64,000 nucleotides of DNA. Origin: JBDHXE01 sp035445085 (GTDB taxonomy: Bacteria > Bacteroidota > Ignavibacteria > Kapaibacteriales > UBA2268). Under the pieces are notes generated by a model that was not told the origin of the DNA, did not search any database, and saw only the letters and a list, made by a program, of their open reading frames with translations. This document shows positions 52,334 through 62,475 of this stretch, in pieces. How positions within the stretch are numbered: the first letter of the stretch is position 1; every line of letters starts with the position of its first letter. The stretch lies in contig DAOMQA010000007.1 in the NCBI GenBank assembly GCA_035445085.1, positions 49,858 through 113,857 on the forward strand. Direction: 5' to 3'. A program made the position numbers and the translations under genes.

Positions 52334-53116
52334 ATGGATAATAAATTTGATAATATAGATGAGCAAAACCAAGATATTTATAATTTAATTGAGAGTGAAT
52401 TTCGGCAAGAAAATCTTCACGATGAAATTAGAATGATGGTAAGCAAAAAAATGCAAAGTACTGATTTCCAGACTATGCTAAATACTAACGCTTTTTCTAG
52501 TATTCTAAGTAGCGGTTCAATAAGTATTTTAGGTTTAATGATAGTAGCGGGAGCTTTTACTATTTATTATTTTATGAGTAAAGACAACGAAAGTGAAATA
52601 AGCAATAATCAAATAATAGCAGAGCAACCAATTAAAACGTATAATGCACTAAATGAAGCTAAAAGCGATGTAGTGCTTCCGTCTAATAATTCTAATAACG
52701 TTAGCTCTATTGAAAGCGAAAACACCTCGCCTCAAAAAAATATAAAAACTTCATCTCAAACCGAACAGCTTAGCGTTGAGGCTGAAGAATATGAGCATTT
52801 CCAAACTATTAATCTTAAGCAAGAAATTAGCGATGAGTATATAAGTAATGCGTTTAAAACTATTTTTAATAATATGGGGCTCAAGTATAACGAGAGTATC
52901 AATCAAAAAAATATAATTTTACAGACAAATCAATTAAGCGGCAATTTTGATAATATGCAAGTAAGTTATTCAATTTCTTTAATTTTTTCTAAAATTGATA
53001 GAAATAAAGTTATTGCCAAACTTAAATATAGAAAGACACATAATAAGAGTGTTGGATTAGATGTAGGCACATTATTTTACGAGTCACTAACTGCTGAATT
53101 GCGTAGTAATTTTTAG
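52334..53116 (+). CDS. Single-pass membrane protein, possible anti-sigma factor
   Basis: 260 residues. A 50-residue acidic cytoplasmic N-terminus (NIDEQNQDIYNLIESEFRQE), a helix at about 55-78 (SISILGLMIVAGAFTIYYF) and a polar periplasmic part with a Ser/Asn-rich stretch and a C-terminal domain of mixed alpha/beta character. No zinc-binding anti-sigma motif (HxxxCxxC) is present. Its place right after the sigma gene and its topology make an anti-sigma role likely but not shown by sequence. Confidence 0.72.
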   Translation: MDNKFDNIDEQNQDIYNLIESEFRQENLHDEIRMMVSKKMQSTDFQTMLNTNAFSSILSSGSISILGLMIVAGAFTIYYFMSKDNESEISNNQIIAEQPIKTYNALNEAKSDVVLPSNNSNNVSSIESENTSPQKNIKTSSQTEQLSVEAEEYEHFQTINLKQEISDEYISNAFKTIFNNMGLKYNESINQKNIILQTNQLSGNFDNMQVSYSISLIFSKIDRNKVIAKLKYRKTHNKSVGLDVGTLFYESLTAELRSNF

Positions 53117-53127
53117 GAATTTTCTTT

Positions 53128-54516
53128 ATGGCACTCTTTACAAATATGAATAAGATAATATATTTAATAATCATATTATTGAGTAGCTATAATATTTATG
53201 CTGAATCCCAAATAAAAATTACAAAGTATCCAATTTTTGAGAAATTAATTTGTAAAAATGAGGGTTATGCATTTATTGAATTGGAAAATATAAGCAATAG
53301 AGAAGTAATTATAGATTCAATTGAAATTATTGGGCAAAATTACAATGATTTTATAAGCCCTAAAAATTATGATAAAATAATTTCAGCGTATAAGAAAAGC
53401 CAATTAAAAATTACTTTTGCCCCACAAAGCGATGGCAAAAAGTATGCAGAACTAATCATTTACTCGCAATCAAATGTAAATTACGACACAGTGGCTATCG
53501 CCATACCTTTAATTGCAGAAAAAAATTCTTATAATATCAAGTTTGAAAAAGAGCTTGTTGATTTTGATAATGTAAAGGTTAATGATATTGTTGAAAAAGA
53601 AATTTATGTCAGAAATATTGGTTCCTTGCCGATAGAGTTTTTCAAGCCACCAATTTCTAAAGGTAATTTTGAAATTATCGATATTAATCCTAGATTACTG
53701 CAGCCATGGTCTGAATCTAAAGTAGATGGGGTTTTCAGAATAAGATTTAAGTCTGCCGAAGAAGGTGAATTTATTGAAAATTTTACTTTTTTTGATGTGT
53801 GTGGCAATTTATATTCATTTAAAGTAAGAGCTGTTGTTAAAAAAAATATACCCAGCAATATTAAGCCAAAATTATTTATTGAAAGCTATAGTGCGAGTGC
53901 TGGGGACGACATAACAATAACCCTTAAAGTTATAAATAGTAATTTTTTGAGGTTCATAAATTCTGATACAATAACCTGTAACTTACAAGTAAATAATTCG
54001 GTATTGTTCCCTACAAATAGTACACCGATTGGTGAAATCGAAGGAAATATTAGAATTATTCCATTAGTTTTGGATATAGCTAAGGATAGTGTTTTTAACT
54101 TTACTTTTAAAGTTGCATTAGGTAATGACTCAATTACTAAACTAAAATTAAGCTCCGTATTTGCAAATAATTACAATGAGAAAATAGGTACTATAACAGG
54201 TAACTTTAAATTAAATAACTTATGCTATGCCAATGGTGCTCGCCTAATTAATTTTGATAGAATAATCGACCTTAAGGTTGCTGTGCAAAATAATGATATT
54301 GCAACAATCGATTATAGCCTTATTGAATCTGCGCATACTCAAATATTAATTTATGATTATAATGGTAATTTAATACAAACAGTTATTGATAAATACCTTA
54401 CAAAGGGAAACTACAATAATTATATAAGCTTAAGTAAACTTAGTTCGGGCTTATATTATATATTACTCAGAACGCCAAGCTACCAACAATCTTTTAATAT
54501 TAATCTAATTAGATAA
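53128..54516 (+). CDS. T9SS-exported protein with Ig-like repeats
   Basis: 462 residues. AGGAA precedes the ATG at 53128; an internal ATG at 53146 would give a cleaner signal peptide (MNKIIYLIIILLSSYNIYA). Two choice-of-anchor/ASPM-like domains follow (ENISNREVIIDSIEI, LKITFAPQSDGKKYAELIIY; DNVKVNDIVEKEIYVRNIG). The last 75 residues, with ILIYDYNGNLIQTV and KLSSGLYYILLRT, form a type-A T9SS sorting domain. Exported to the cell surface. Third gene of the sigma operon. Confidence 0.85.
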   Translation: MALFTNMNKIIYLIIILLSSYNIYAESQIKITKYPIFEKLICKNEGYAFIELENISNREVIIDSIEIIGQNYNDFISPKNYDKIISAYKKSQLKITFAPQSDGKKYAELIIYSQSNVNYDTVAIAIPLIAEKNSYNIKFEKELVDFDNVKVNDIVEKEIYVRNIGSLPIEFFKPPISKGNFEIIDINPRLLQPWSESKVDGVFRIRFKSAEEGEFIENFTFFDVCGNLYSFKVRAVVKKNIPSNIKPKLFIESYSASAGDDITITLKVINSNFLRFINSDTITCNLQVNNSVLFPTNSTPIGEIEGNIRIIPLVLDIAKDSVFNFTFKVALGNDSITKLKLSSVFANNYNEKIGTITGNFKLNNLCYANGARLINFDRIIDLKVAVQNNDIATIDYSLIESAHTQILIYDYNGNLIQTVIDKYLTKGNYNNYISLSKLSSGLYYILLRTPSYQQSFNINLIR

Positions 54517-54569
54517 ATACACATTTTTTAGTTATTTTACAGTATCTGAATAGGCAGATATTGTAAAGT

Positions 54570-56681
54570 ATGTATAGATTAATATTTTTATTATGCGGAG
54601 TTTTAGTCATCTTTAATACTTCATTTTCTCAAGTGGAGAATGATGAATTGCTTGGTATTAATATAAGCTTTAATAATTACTTCAATTATGCAGATTTTAA
54701 GCAATTACAAGGTGTACCTAATTGCTGCCCTCGCTTCGATTTTGGGTATGATAGCAAGCTATCTTATGCTTTATTTTATCGTCAATACCTTGAACAAAGC
54801 TACTTTTTTCAATTTGATTTAAGATATACTCAATTATCAAGTAAATTTGAAGCTACTGAAACTGAAACATTTGGCGGTAGAGATGGCTTTTTTAATGGTG
54901 AGTTTACGCACTACCTTCAATCACAAATTAATATGATATCTATAATACCATCATTTGCTTATGAAACTAATAAGCTAATACTTGGCTTAGGGGTTGGCTT
55001 ATCATATTTTATTAATAAGCATTATTCACAAAGAGAGCAAATTACAAAACCAAGCAATAGAGGAACGTTCTTAGACTCACTCGGCAACGATACTGGTAGT
55101 AGAATACGAAATGCTAACTCTGGAAAATTGCCATCGCAAAATGATTTCGCTCTTTCTGTTATTCCAAGGTTATCCTATAAATTACCTATTAATAACTCAA
55201 ATTCTATATATTTAGAGCCTACAATTTCTGCCGAAATTAATGTACTTAAAATTTCTGAAAATATGAATTGGCGATCATTTAACCTATCTGCTGGTTTATC
55301 ATTAATATTTGAATTAAATAAGGAGGAGAATAAATTAGAGTTAAGTGAAATTAAAAATATAGGATTAATATCTTTGGATACTTTAGAAATAATGACACAC
55401 AAAGACTATAAGATAAAGTCTAAATTTGACAGTATATTTAAACCATCATATATTAATCCAATTGATACAATAGTAGGCAAAGTACAGGAAATAAAAAATA
55501 AAAGCTCATATATTAAAGGGCAAACTATAATTGAATATGATACTTTAGTTATTAAGAAAAAGCTAACTATAAGAAAAACTAAGTTTAGATATGATACTGT
55601 ATTTGTAGATAGCAAGCAAGAATATATTAATTTTGCTATTAATGATACAAGCAATAATATTGTTGATAAAATAAACATTAGTGAAATTATTGCAAGCGAT
55701 GAAATACCTATATTGAATAGAATATTTTATGATAAAAATCAAAACTTTATTTCAGACAGCTTTTTGGCTAATTCTGCTAATAAACTGCCTTATTATAATT
55801 TATTTAATGTATTGAAAGAGAGATACCAAGCAAGCAAGAATAAAATTATATTAAGGCTAATAGCTACAAATAACCAGTTAAGTAATGATTCTCTAAGATT
55901 AGAACTATTAAGAAAATTCCTTGTTGAAAAACTGAATATTAACGACGATGCTATTAAACTTAATATCGATTCCAATTTGTCATCAAATAATAAATATTCA
56001 ATTATTGAATTATTAACAGATGATCTTATTGAGCCACTAACAAGTAAGGACACCATAAAATTAGTTAAGAATAATATACTAAATCTAAAAATTGATGCTA
56101 ACTTAAAGAATAAATCAAATCCATTGGAATTAAATATATATATGGACTCCACTTTAATATATTCAGAAAAATTAGACCCACAAACTAAAGATATATCACT
56201 GGACATGAACACATTAATCAATAAAATCACCCCAACAGCAACATTTTTAAAAATTATATTGCAAAGCGATAATTTAGCTGACATAATAGCGAATGAGAAA
56301 ATTATTAAAATAAATTACAAGAGTTTACAAAAGTTCGAAATTTTAGAACAAAATGCACCCGAACAATTAACGAGATTTCTAATTAACTTTGAGTATAATT
56401 CAAATGAATTAGACCCTAATAATATCGCCATTATTAAGAATATTAATAAAAATATAAAACAAAATTCTCTGGTTGAAGTAATTGGCTATACAGATGATAT
56501 AGGTAATCCAGAATTTAATAAGGTGCTGTCCTTGCAAAGAGCAAAAGAAGTAGCTAAATATTTAAATAGTAAAAATATCAATATAATTGGTGCGGGGATT
56601 AACACAAAATACCAAAAATTAGATACTCCTGAAAGCAAAATATACTCACGTTGTGTAGAAATAGTGATAAAAAATAATTAA
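54570..56681 (+). CDS. OmpA-family outer-membrane protein with long periplasmic linker
   Basis: 703 residues. Signal peptide ending SFS-Q; an N-terminal beta-barrel to about 250 (aromatic-ended strands such as YFFQFDLRYTQLSS and LILGLGVGLSYFIN); a long Asn/Ile/Lys-rich middle region with a helical segment and Ig-like part; and a C-terminal OmpA domain (about 595-703: FEYNSNELDP, EVIGYTDDIGNPEFNKVLSL, RAKEVAKYL) that binds peptidoglycan. It ties the outer membrane to the wall. The gap after the T9SS gene is 53 nt; probably the last gene of the sigma operon. Confidence 0.85.
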   Translation: MYRLIFLLCGVLVIFNTSFSQVENDELLGINISFNNYFNYADFKQLQGVPNCCPRFDFGYDSKLSYALFYRQYLEQSYFFQFDLRYTQLSSKFEATETETFGGRDGFFNGEFTHYLQSQINMISIIPSFAYETNKLILGLGVGLSYFINKHYSQREQITKPSNRGTFLDSLGNDTGSRIRNANSGKLPSQNDFALSVIPRLSYKLPINNSNSIYLEPTISAEINVLKISENMNWRSFNLSAGLSLIFELNKEENKLELSEIKNIGLISLDTLEIMTHKDYKIKSKFDSIFKPSYINPIDTIVGKVQEIKNKSSYIKGQTIIEYDTLVIKKKLTIRKTKFRYDTVFVDSKQEYINFAINDTSNNIVDKINISEIIASDEIPILNRIFYDKNQNFISDSFLANSANKLPYYNLFNVLKERYQASKNKIILRLIATNNQLSNDSLRLELLRKFLVEKLNINDDAIKLNIDSNLSSNNKYSIIELLTDDLIEPLTSKDTIKLVKNNILNLKIDANLKNKSNPLELNIYMDSTLIYSEKLDPQTKDISLDMNTLINKITPTATFLKIILQSDNLADIIANEKIIKINYKSLQKFEILEQNAPEQLTRFLINFEYNSNELDPNNIAIIKNINKNIKQNSLVEVIGYTDDIGNPEFNKVLSLQRAKEVAKYLNSKNINIIGAGINTKYQKLDTPESKIYSRCVEIVIKNN

Positions 56682-56772
56682 TTATTTTTCATTTTTTAAG
56701 TATAGGCCTCAAATTAATAAGGAATTTATACGTCTGAAACTTTGCTTTGTAAAAGACAAATTTTAGAAATAT

Positions 56773-57846
56773 ATGAGAAGAAATATTAAGTTCATTGCTA
56801 TTACTTTAATAATAGCTTCTGTAGTTACGTTCGTAGTTGTGCAAAAGTACCTCGGCGATGGCAGTAAGAAAAAAGGTAATGCTGCCAAAATTGTAAATCC
56901 AACTCTTAGTGTAAATGCTCAAAAAGTACAATTAAAAATACTTGATGATAAGATTATTACCACAGGTACTTTTTTAGCCGATGAAAGTATCCAACTAAAG
57001 TCTGAAATTGCTGGTAAAATTCAAAAAATTAATTTCACTGAAGGTAAAAATGTGGCTGCTAATCAGCTTTTGATTAAACTCAAATCTGATGATATTGAAG
57101 CTCAAATTACTCAAGCAAAAGAGAAATTATCTCTATTAGAAGTAACTGAAAAACGCCAAAAAAAATTATTAGCAAAAGATGGAATAAGCCAAGAAGAATA
57201 TGACATTTCACTTAATGAAGTATTAGTTCAAAAAGCGCAGTTAGAGTATTTAAAAGCCATGTTAGATAAAACTTCAATTTATGCTCCTTTTAGTGGAGTG
57301 GCTGGGCTAAGATATTTTAGTGTTGGCTCATTTATTTCTACAAACGACATCATTTCTAATTTATATAAGACTGATAGATTAAAATTAGAATTTTCTGTCC
57401 CGCAAAAATATAATAGCTTGGTAGAAGTAGGCAAAGAAGTTGAATTTTATTTATCTACTAGCCCTACTCCGTATAAGGCTACTATATATGCTGTGGACCC
57501 AGGAATTAATACTAGTACAAGGACTTTGGTTATTCGTGCATACTATCAAAATAATTCTAATAAAATAAGGCCTGGTTCTTTTGCTGATGTTAATTTAAAT
57601 ATTACAAGTAATAGTGAAAAACTTATGGTGCCAACACAATCCATCATTCCTGATATTGAGTCCGAAAAAGTGTACGTATATCAAGATGGCAAAGCAATAT
57701 TACAAAAAGTAAAGACTGGACTTAGAACGGCAACTGAAATTGAAATTATTGATGGTCTTAATGAAGGTGATATTGTTATTACCTCTGGCATTATACAACT
57801 TAGACCAAATACTCCTGTAAATATAACATTAGAAGAGGCAAAATGA
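56773..57846 (+). CDS. RND efflux periplasmic adaptor (membrane fusion protein)
   Basis: 357 residues. N-terminal helix (about 5-26), then a barrel-sandwich/lipoyl domain (IQLKSEIAGKIQKINFTEGK), a coiled-coil hairpin (EAQITQAKEKLSLLEVTEKR), and the beta-barrel and membrane-proximal domains (GVAGLRYFSVGSFI, IRPGSFADVNLNI, VPTQSIIP). It links the inner-membrane pump to the outer-membrane channel. The stop overlaps the pump gene (ATGA). Confidence 0.92.
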   Translation: MRRNIKFIAITLIIASVVTFVVVQKYLGDGSKKKGNAAKIVNPTLSVNAQKVQLKILDDKIITTGTFLADESIQLKSEIAGKIQKINFTEGKNVAANQLLIKLKSDDIEAQITQAKEKLSLLEVTEKRQKKLLAKDGISQEEYDISLNEVLVQKAQLEYLKAMLDKTSIYAPFSGVAGLRYFSVGSFISTNDIISNLYKTDRLKLEFSVPQKYNSLVEVGKEVEFYLSTSPTPYKATIYAVDPGINTSTRTLVIRAYYQNNSNKIRPGSFADVNLNITSNSEKLMVPTQSIIPDIESEKVYVYQDGKAILQKVKTGLRTATEIEIIDGLNEGDIVITSGIIQLRPNTPVNITLEEAK

Positions 57847-60800
57847 GTTTATCATCTTTATCAATAAGGCGCCCCGTCTTATCTATTGTTATGTCTTTGG
57901 TAATTATAATATTTGGTATTATTGGATATACTTATTTAGGTGTAAGAGAGTTTCCGAATGTTGATACACCGATTATAACAGTTACTACTAATTATATTGG
58001 AGCTAACTCCGATGTAATTGAAACTCAAATTACAGAGCCGTTAGAAGAATCGATAAATGGTATTGCTGGGATAAGATCATTAAAATCAGTAAGTAGAGAT
58101 GGACGAAGTACAATTACTGTTGAATTTGGTATAGAAATGGACTTAGATATTGCGGCTAATGATGTACGAGATAGAGTATCGCGAGCTCAAAGATTGCTAC
58201 CATTAGATGCAGACCCGCCCATAGTTTCTAAATCTGATGCTGATGCGCAGCCTATTGTGATGCTTGCAATTAAAAGCAATAAAAGAAACCTTCTAGAAAT
58301 GTCTGCTATGGCAGATAATGTATTTAAAGAAAGACTACAAACAATACCGGGCGTTAGTGAAGTGAGAATTTGGGGGGAAAAGAAATATTCTATGAGAATG
58401 TGGATGGACCCAAAGAAATTGGCTGCCTTTGGCTTAACGCCAGTAGATGTAAGAAATGTTTTAATTAATGAAAATGTAGAACTACCGTCGGGTAGGGTAG
58501 AGGGTAAAAATACAGAACTGACCGTTAGAACGATGGGTAGACTATATAATGAAGATGATTTTAATAATTTAATAATAAAAGAAATTGACGGTAATGTAAT
58601 TAAGTTTAAAGATATTGGTTTTGCAGAATTATATCCAGAAAACGACAGAACACTATTGAAAGGTAACCAAATCCCAATGGTAGGAGTTGTATTAATTCCG
58701 CAGCCGGGAGCTAATTATATCAATATTGCAGATGAATTTTATCGTAGAATTGAACTGATAAAAAAAGATCTGCCGAACGACGTAGAATTAAGCATTGGCT
58801 TTGACCAAACTGATTTTATTAGAGCATCAATAAAAGAGGTAGGCGAAACAATTATTATTGCTTTCTTGTTAGTGATAATGGTTATTTATTTCTTCCTTCG
58901 CGATTTACGTTCTACAATTATTCCTATAATTGTAATACCAATTTCATTAGTCGGCGCCTTTTTTATAATGTACATTATGGATTTTAGTATTAATGTACTT
59001 ACACTACTTGGTATTGTCTTAGCTATCGGTCTGGTAGTTGATGATGCCATTGTAGTTTTAGAGAATATATATAAGAAAATTGAAGAGGGATATACTCCTT
59101 TAGAAGCGGGGCTTAAAGGTTCGGCAGAGATATTCTTTGCGATTATTGCTACTACTATTACATTAGCAGCTGTTTTTATGCCGATTATGTTTTTACAAGG
59201 AATTACGGGTAGACTGTTTAGAGAATTTGGTATTGTTATAGCTGGTTCTGTTTTAATTTCTGCTTTTGTTGCTCTTACTCTTACTCCTATGATGTCGTCG
59301 AGGATACTCAAGAAAACTAACCATTCTAAGTTTTATCAATTAACGGAACCGTTTTTTGAAAAATTAAATTCATTTTATGCGAATACTTTAGAGGCATTCA
59401 TTAGTAAAAAATGGTTAGCTCTACCAGTGATGCTACTCTCATTACTAATAATTTATTTCTTTGGTTCAATGCTACCAACAGAATTAGCGCCTATCGAGGA
59501 TAGAAGCTCTCTAAGAATTATGTCCGTTGCACCAGAAGGAAGTACTTATGACTATATGGAAAATTATGTTACTAAATTAGTAGATTCTATCGATGCTAAT
59601 GTAGAGGGCGATAGATTTATATTGTCTGTTACTTCTCCTGGTTTTGGTGCTTCTAGTTCTGTTAATAGTAGTTTTATTATGATGAACCTTTATAAACCTA
59701 ATGAGAGAACTAAAACTCAAGAAGAAATAGCTCAAGATGTAACGAAAGTTGTAAATGCTGCTAATGATACCAGAAGTTTTGTTATCCAAGAACAATCTAT
59801 TGGTTCATCCCGCTCTGGTTTGCCTGTTCAGTATGTATTGCAAGCTCCAGACCTAAATACATTAAAAACTCTCATTCCGAAGTTTCTACAAGAAGCCAGA
59901 AATAATACAACTTTTGCTATGGTTGATGTGGACCTAAAATTTAACAAACCAGAAATTTATATCGAAATCGATAGAGGAAAAGCTAAAAATTTAGGGATTT
60001 CTGTAAATGATATTGCTCTAACGTTACAGTTAGCTTTGGCTGGGCAACGCTTTGATTATTTTATTATGAATGGAAAGCAATACCAAGTCATAGGTCAAGT
60101 GTTAAGAGAAGATAGAACAGCTCCAATTGACGTCAAATCTTTATTTGTAAGAAATTCAAAAGGCGATATGGTTCAATTAGATAATGTTGTTAGAGTTATT
60201 GAAAAAAGTTCACCACCTCAATTGTATCGATATAATAGATTTGTGTCAGCTACAATTTCTGCAAGTTTGGCGCCAGGCAAAACTATTGGCGACGGTATCA
60301 AAGCAATGGACGAAATTGCAAAAAAACAACTATCTGGTTCAGTCTATACTGCGTTAGATGGACCATCAAAGGACTTCGTTGAGTCTTCGTCTTCTTTATT
60401 GTTTACATTTATTTTAGCACTATTGTTAATTTACTTAGTGTTGGCAGCACAATTTGAAAGTTTTAGAGACCCATTTGTAATAATGCTAACCGTTCCTTTA
60501 GCCATATCTGGTGCAGTAATCACATTGTGGTATTTTAATCAAACTCTGAATATTTTTAGTGAAATTGGTCTAATTATGCTGATTGGATTGGTTACTAAGA
60601 ACGGTATCTTAATTGTAGAATTTGCTAACCAACAACGCGAAGCGGGTTTATCGATTGTTGAAGCTGTAAAAGTAGCAGCAGCCCTTAGGTTTAGGCCTAT
60701 TGTGATGACTTCATTAACCACAATATTAGGCACCTTGCCTATTGCTTTGGCTCTCGGTGAAGGTGCAGGAAGTAGACAGTCAATGGGGATCGGTGTTGTA

Positions 60801-60908
60801 GGTGGGTTGATTATTTCGACTGCATTGACATTGTATGTTATACCAGCTATCTACATTTTTGTATCCGAAAAAAACTTAACCAATCGAAATATTGTAGGTG
60901 AAGAATAA
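57843..60908 (+). CDS. RND multidrug efflux transporter (HAE1/AcrB type)
   Basis: 1021 residues with the twofold repeat of the family and twelve membrane helices. It begins LSSLSIRRPVLSIVMSLVII. The proton-relay aspartates are in AIGLVVDDAIVVLENIYKK; APIEDRSS and GPSKDFVESS are in the porter loops; GLVTKNGILIVEFANQ is in helix 10. It exports drugs, bile-like compounds or lipids by proton antiport. Substrate cannot be told. TAATG overlap with the channel gene. Confidence 0.95.
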   Translation: MSLSSLSIRRPVLSIVMSLVIIIFGIIGYTYLGVREFPNVDTPIITVTTNYIGANSDVIETQITEPLEESINGIAGIRSLKSVSRDGRSTITVEFGIEMDLDIAANDVRDRVSRAQRLLPLDADPPIVSKSDADAQPIVMLAIKSNKRNLLEMSAMADNVFKERLQTIPGVSEVRIWGEKKYSMRMWMDPKKLAAFGLTPVDVRNVLINENVELPSGRVEGKNTELTVRTMGRLYNEDDFNNLIIKEIDGNVIKFKDIGFAELYPENDRTLLKGNQIPMVGVVLIPQPGANYINIADEFYRRIELIKKDLPNDVELSIGFDQTDFIRASIKEVGETIIIAFLLVIMVIYFFLRDLRSTIIPIIVIPISLVGAFFIMYIMDFSINVLTLLGIVLAIGLVVDDAIVVLENIYKKIEEGYTPLEAGLKGSAEIFFAIIATTITLAAVFMPIMFLQGITGRLFREFGIVIAGSVLISAFVALTLTPMMSSRILKKTNHSKFYQLTEPFFEKLNSFYANTLEAFISKKWLALPVMLLSLLIIYFFGSMLPTELAPIEDRSSLRIMSVAPEGSTYDYMENYVTKLVDSIDANVEGDRFILSVTSPGFGASSSVNSSFIMMNLYKPNERTKTQEEIAQDVTKVVNAANDTRSFVIQEQSIGSSRSGLPVQYVLQAPDLNTLKTLIPKFLQEARNNTTFAMVDVDLKFNKPEIYIEIDRGKAKNLGISVNDIALTLQLALAGQRFDYFIMNGKQYQVIGQVLREDRTAPIDVKSLFVRNSKGDMVQLDNVVRVIEKSSPPQLYRYNRFVSATISASLAPGKTIGDGIKAMDEIAKKQLSGSVYTALDGPSKDFVESSSSLLFTFILALLLIYLVLAAQFESFRDPFVIMLTVPLAISGAVITLWYFNQTLNIFSEIGLIMLIGLVTKNGILIVEFANQQREAGLSIVEAVKVAAALRFRPIVMTSLTTILGTLPIALALGEGAGSRQSMGIGVVGGLIISTALTLYVIPAIYIFVSEKNLTNRNIVGEE

Positions 60909-62248
60909 TGAAATTAAATAAATATTTTAAAAAGATAATTAAGTATAATATCTATTCTTGTGTTGTCATTATCATTGTATTAATGTCTCAAAGTATAGAA
61001 GCTCAAGAAAATTTATCTTTAGAAGATGCAATTAAAATTGCTCTAAAAAATAATTATTCTATAAGAGCTACTACTTTGCAAAGTAAAATTGCTGAAAATA
61101 GTCTAAATGTTGGTACAGGGGCTTTTCTGCCAACCTTGGATTTGAAAATTACACAAGACAATACTATAAATGATGTTAATCAAAATTTCTATGATGGTAG
61201 AGAGGTCGAAAAAAATGGGGCTACTGGGAATAGCTTACTTGGTTCTATTACTGCCAATTGGAAAATATTTGATGGTATGGGAATGTTTATTGATTATGAT
61301 TTATTAAAATTAAACAATGAAGTTAGCAGATTACAATTAAGAAAAAAATCTGAAGACTTAATAAGTCAAATTACTGCCTCGTATAATACTTTATATTTTT
61401 TAAATGAAAATCTGTTGCTAATTAGTCAAAATTTAGAAGTATCAAGATTTAGATATAATATAGTATTTAATAGAAAAGAAATTGGAAAAGCATCTGGCAT
61501 GGAGCTTTTGCAAGCCGAAATAGACTTAAACAAAGATATTTCAGATTCGATATACGCCCTAAATAATTATGAAATTCAAAGAAATGAGTTTAATATTTTA
61601 TTAGGAGAACCTGTAGATAGGCAATTCAAAATATCAGACTCACTGACATTTAATTCTCAATCTTATAGTTATGCATCTCTACAAAACGAGCTTGCCCAGA
61701 ATACAGATTTAAAATTAGCAGACCTAGGCATTCAGATTTCACAGAATGATATAGATAGGCTTAAATCTAATTATTTGCCTACTATCAATCTATATGGCGG
61801 CTATACTTACAACTCCGTTGAATCACAAGCAGGGTTATTAAAAAGTAATGTAGCTAATGGTTTTAATTATGGGGTATCTTTAAATTTAAATTTGTTTGAA
61901 GGTTTTAAGAATAATACTATAATTGAAAATCAAGAACTAAACGCACAAATAAGTAAGCTAAACAAAGAAGAATTAGAAAAATTGATTCAAAAAGAATTAA
62001 AATCTACAATAGATTCCTATAATTCCACAATCCAAGTAAAGAATATTCAAGAAAAAAATCTACTTTTATCCCAAAGTAACTTAGAAATTGCAAAAGAAAA
62101 GCTTCGAATAGGCACAATTACACAAATAGAATTTAGAGAAATTCAGCTAAATCAATTAAATGTATTTAATCAACTTTTATTAACAAAAATTAATTTGAAA
62201 ATATTTGAAACAAGTATTCAACGAATACTTGGTATGCTTGTTATATAA
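60908..62248 (+). CDS. TolC-family outer-membrane efflux channel
   Basis: 446 residues. Signal peptide ending QSIEA-Q, then the duplicated helical-hairpin fold: NLSLEDAIKIALKNNYSIRA, RYNIVFNRKEIGKASGMELL, AEIDLNKD, and in the second half LKSNYLPTINLYGGYTYNS and AKEKLRIGTITQIEFREIQL. It completes the tripartite pump encoded with the two genes before it. A terminator follows. Confidence 0.92.
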   Translation: MKLNKYFKKIIKYNIYSCVVIIIVLMSQSIEAQENLSLEDAIKIALKNNYSIRATTLQSKIAENSLNVGTGAFLPTLDLKITQDNTINDVNQNFYDGREVEKNGATGNSLLGSITANWKIFDGMGMFIDYDLLKLNNEVSRLQLRKKSEDLISQITASYNTLYFLNENLLLISQNLEVSRFRYNIVFNRKEIGKASGMELLQAEIDLNKDISDSIYALNNYEIQRNEFNILLGEPVDRQFKISDSLTFNSQSYSYASLQNELAQNTDLKLADLGIQISQNDIDRLKSNYLPTINLYGGYTYNSVESQAGLLKSNVANGFNYGVSLNLNLFEGFKNNTIIENQELNAQISKLNKEELEKLIQKELKSTIDSYNSTIQVKNIQEKNLLLSQSNLEIAKEKLRIGTITQIEFREIQLNQLNVFNQLLLTKINLKIFETSIQRILGMLVI

Positions 62249-62322
62249 GTATGTTTAATAAGGTTTGGTATGCTAATTATCCCTGAATAATTAACTATAA
62301 TCGATATTGAGAAAAATGAATT

Positions 62323-62361
62323 AATAGTGTAGAAATAGAAATTATTTTTACACTATTTTTT
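62323..62361 (+). terminator. Terminator of the efflux operon
   Basis: AATAGTGTA (62323-62331) pairs with TACACTATT (62349-62357); the stem extends inward with AT pairs, and a T-run follows. Confidence 0.8.
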
Positions 62362-62475
62362 GTATAAGCACAGAAAAGTTAAATAAATTTAATTTTTCTG
62401 TAACTTTTTTGCCTTTATTGTGTTATTACTATAGAACTATAATTAAATTCTATTCATTATTCAATAGAGGTTGAA

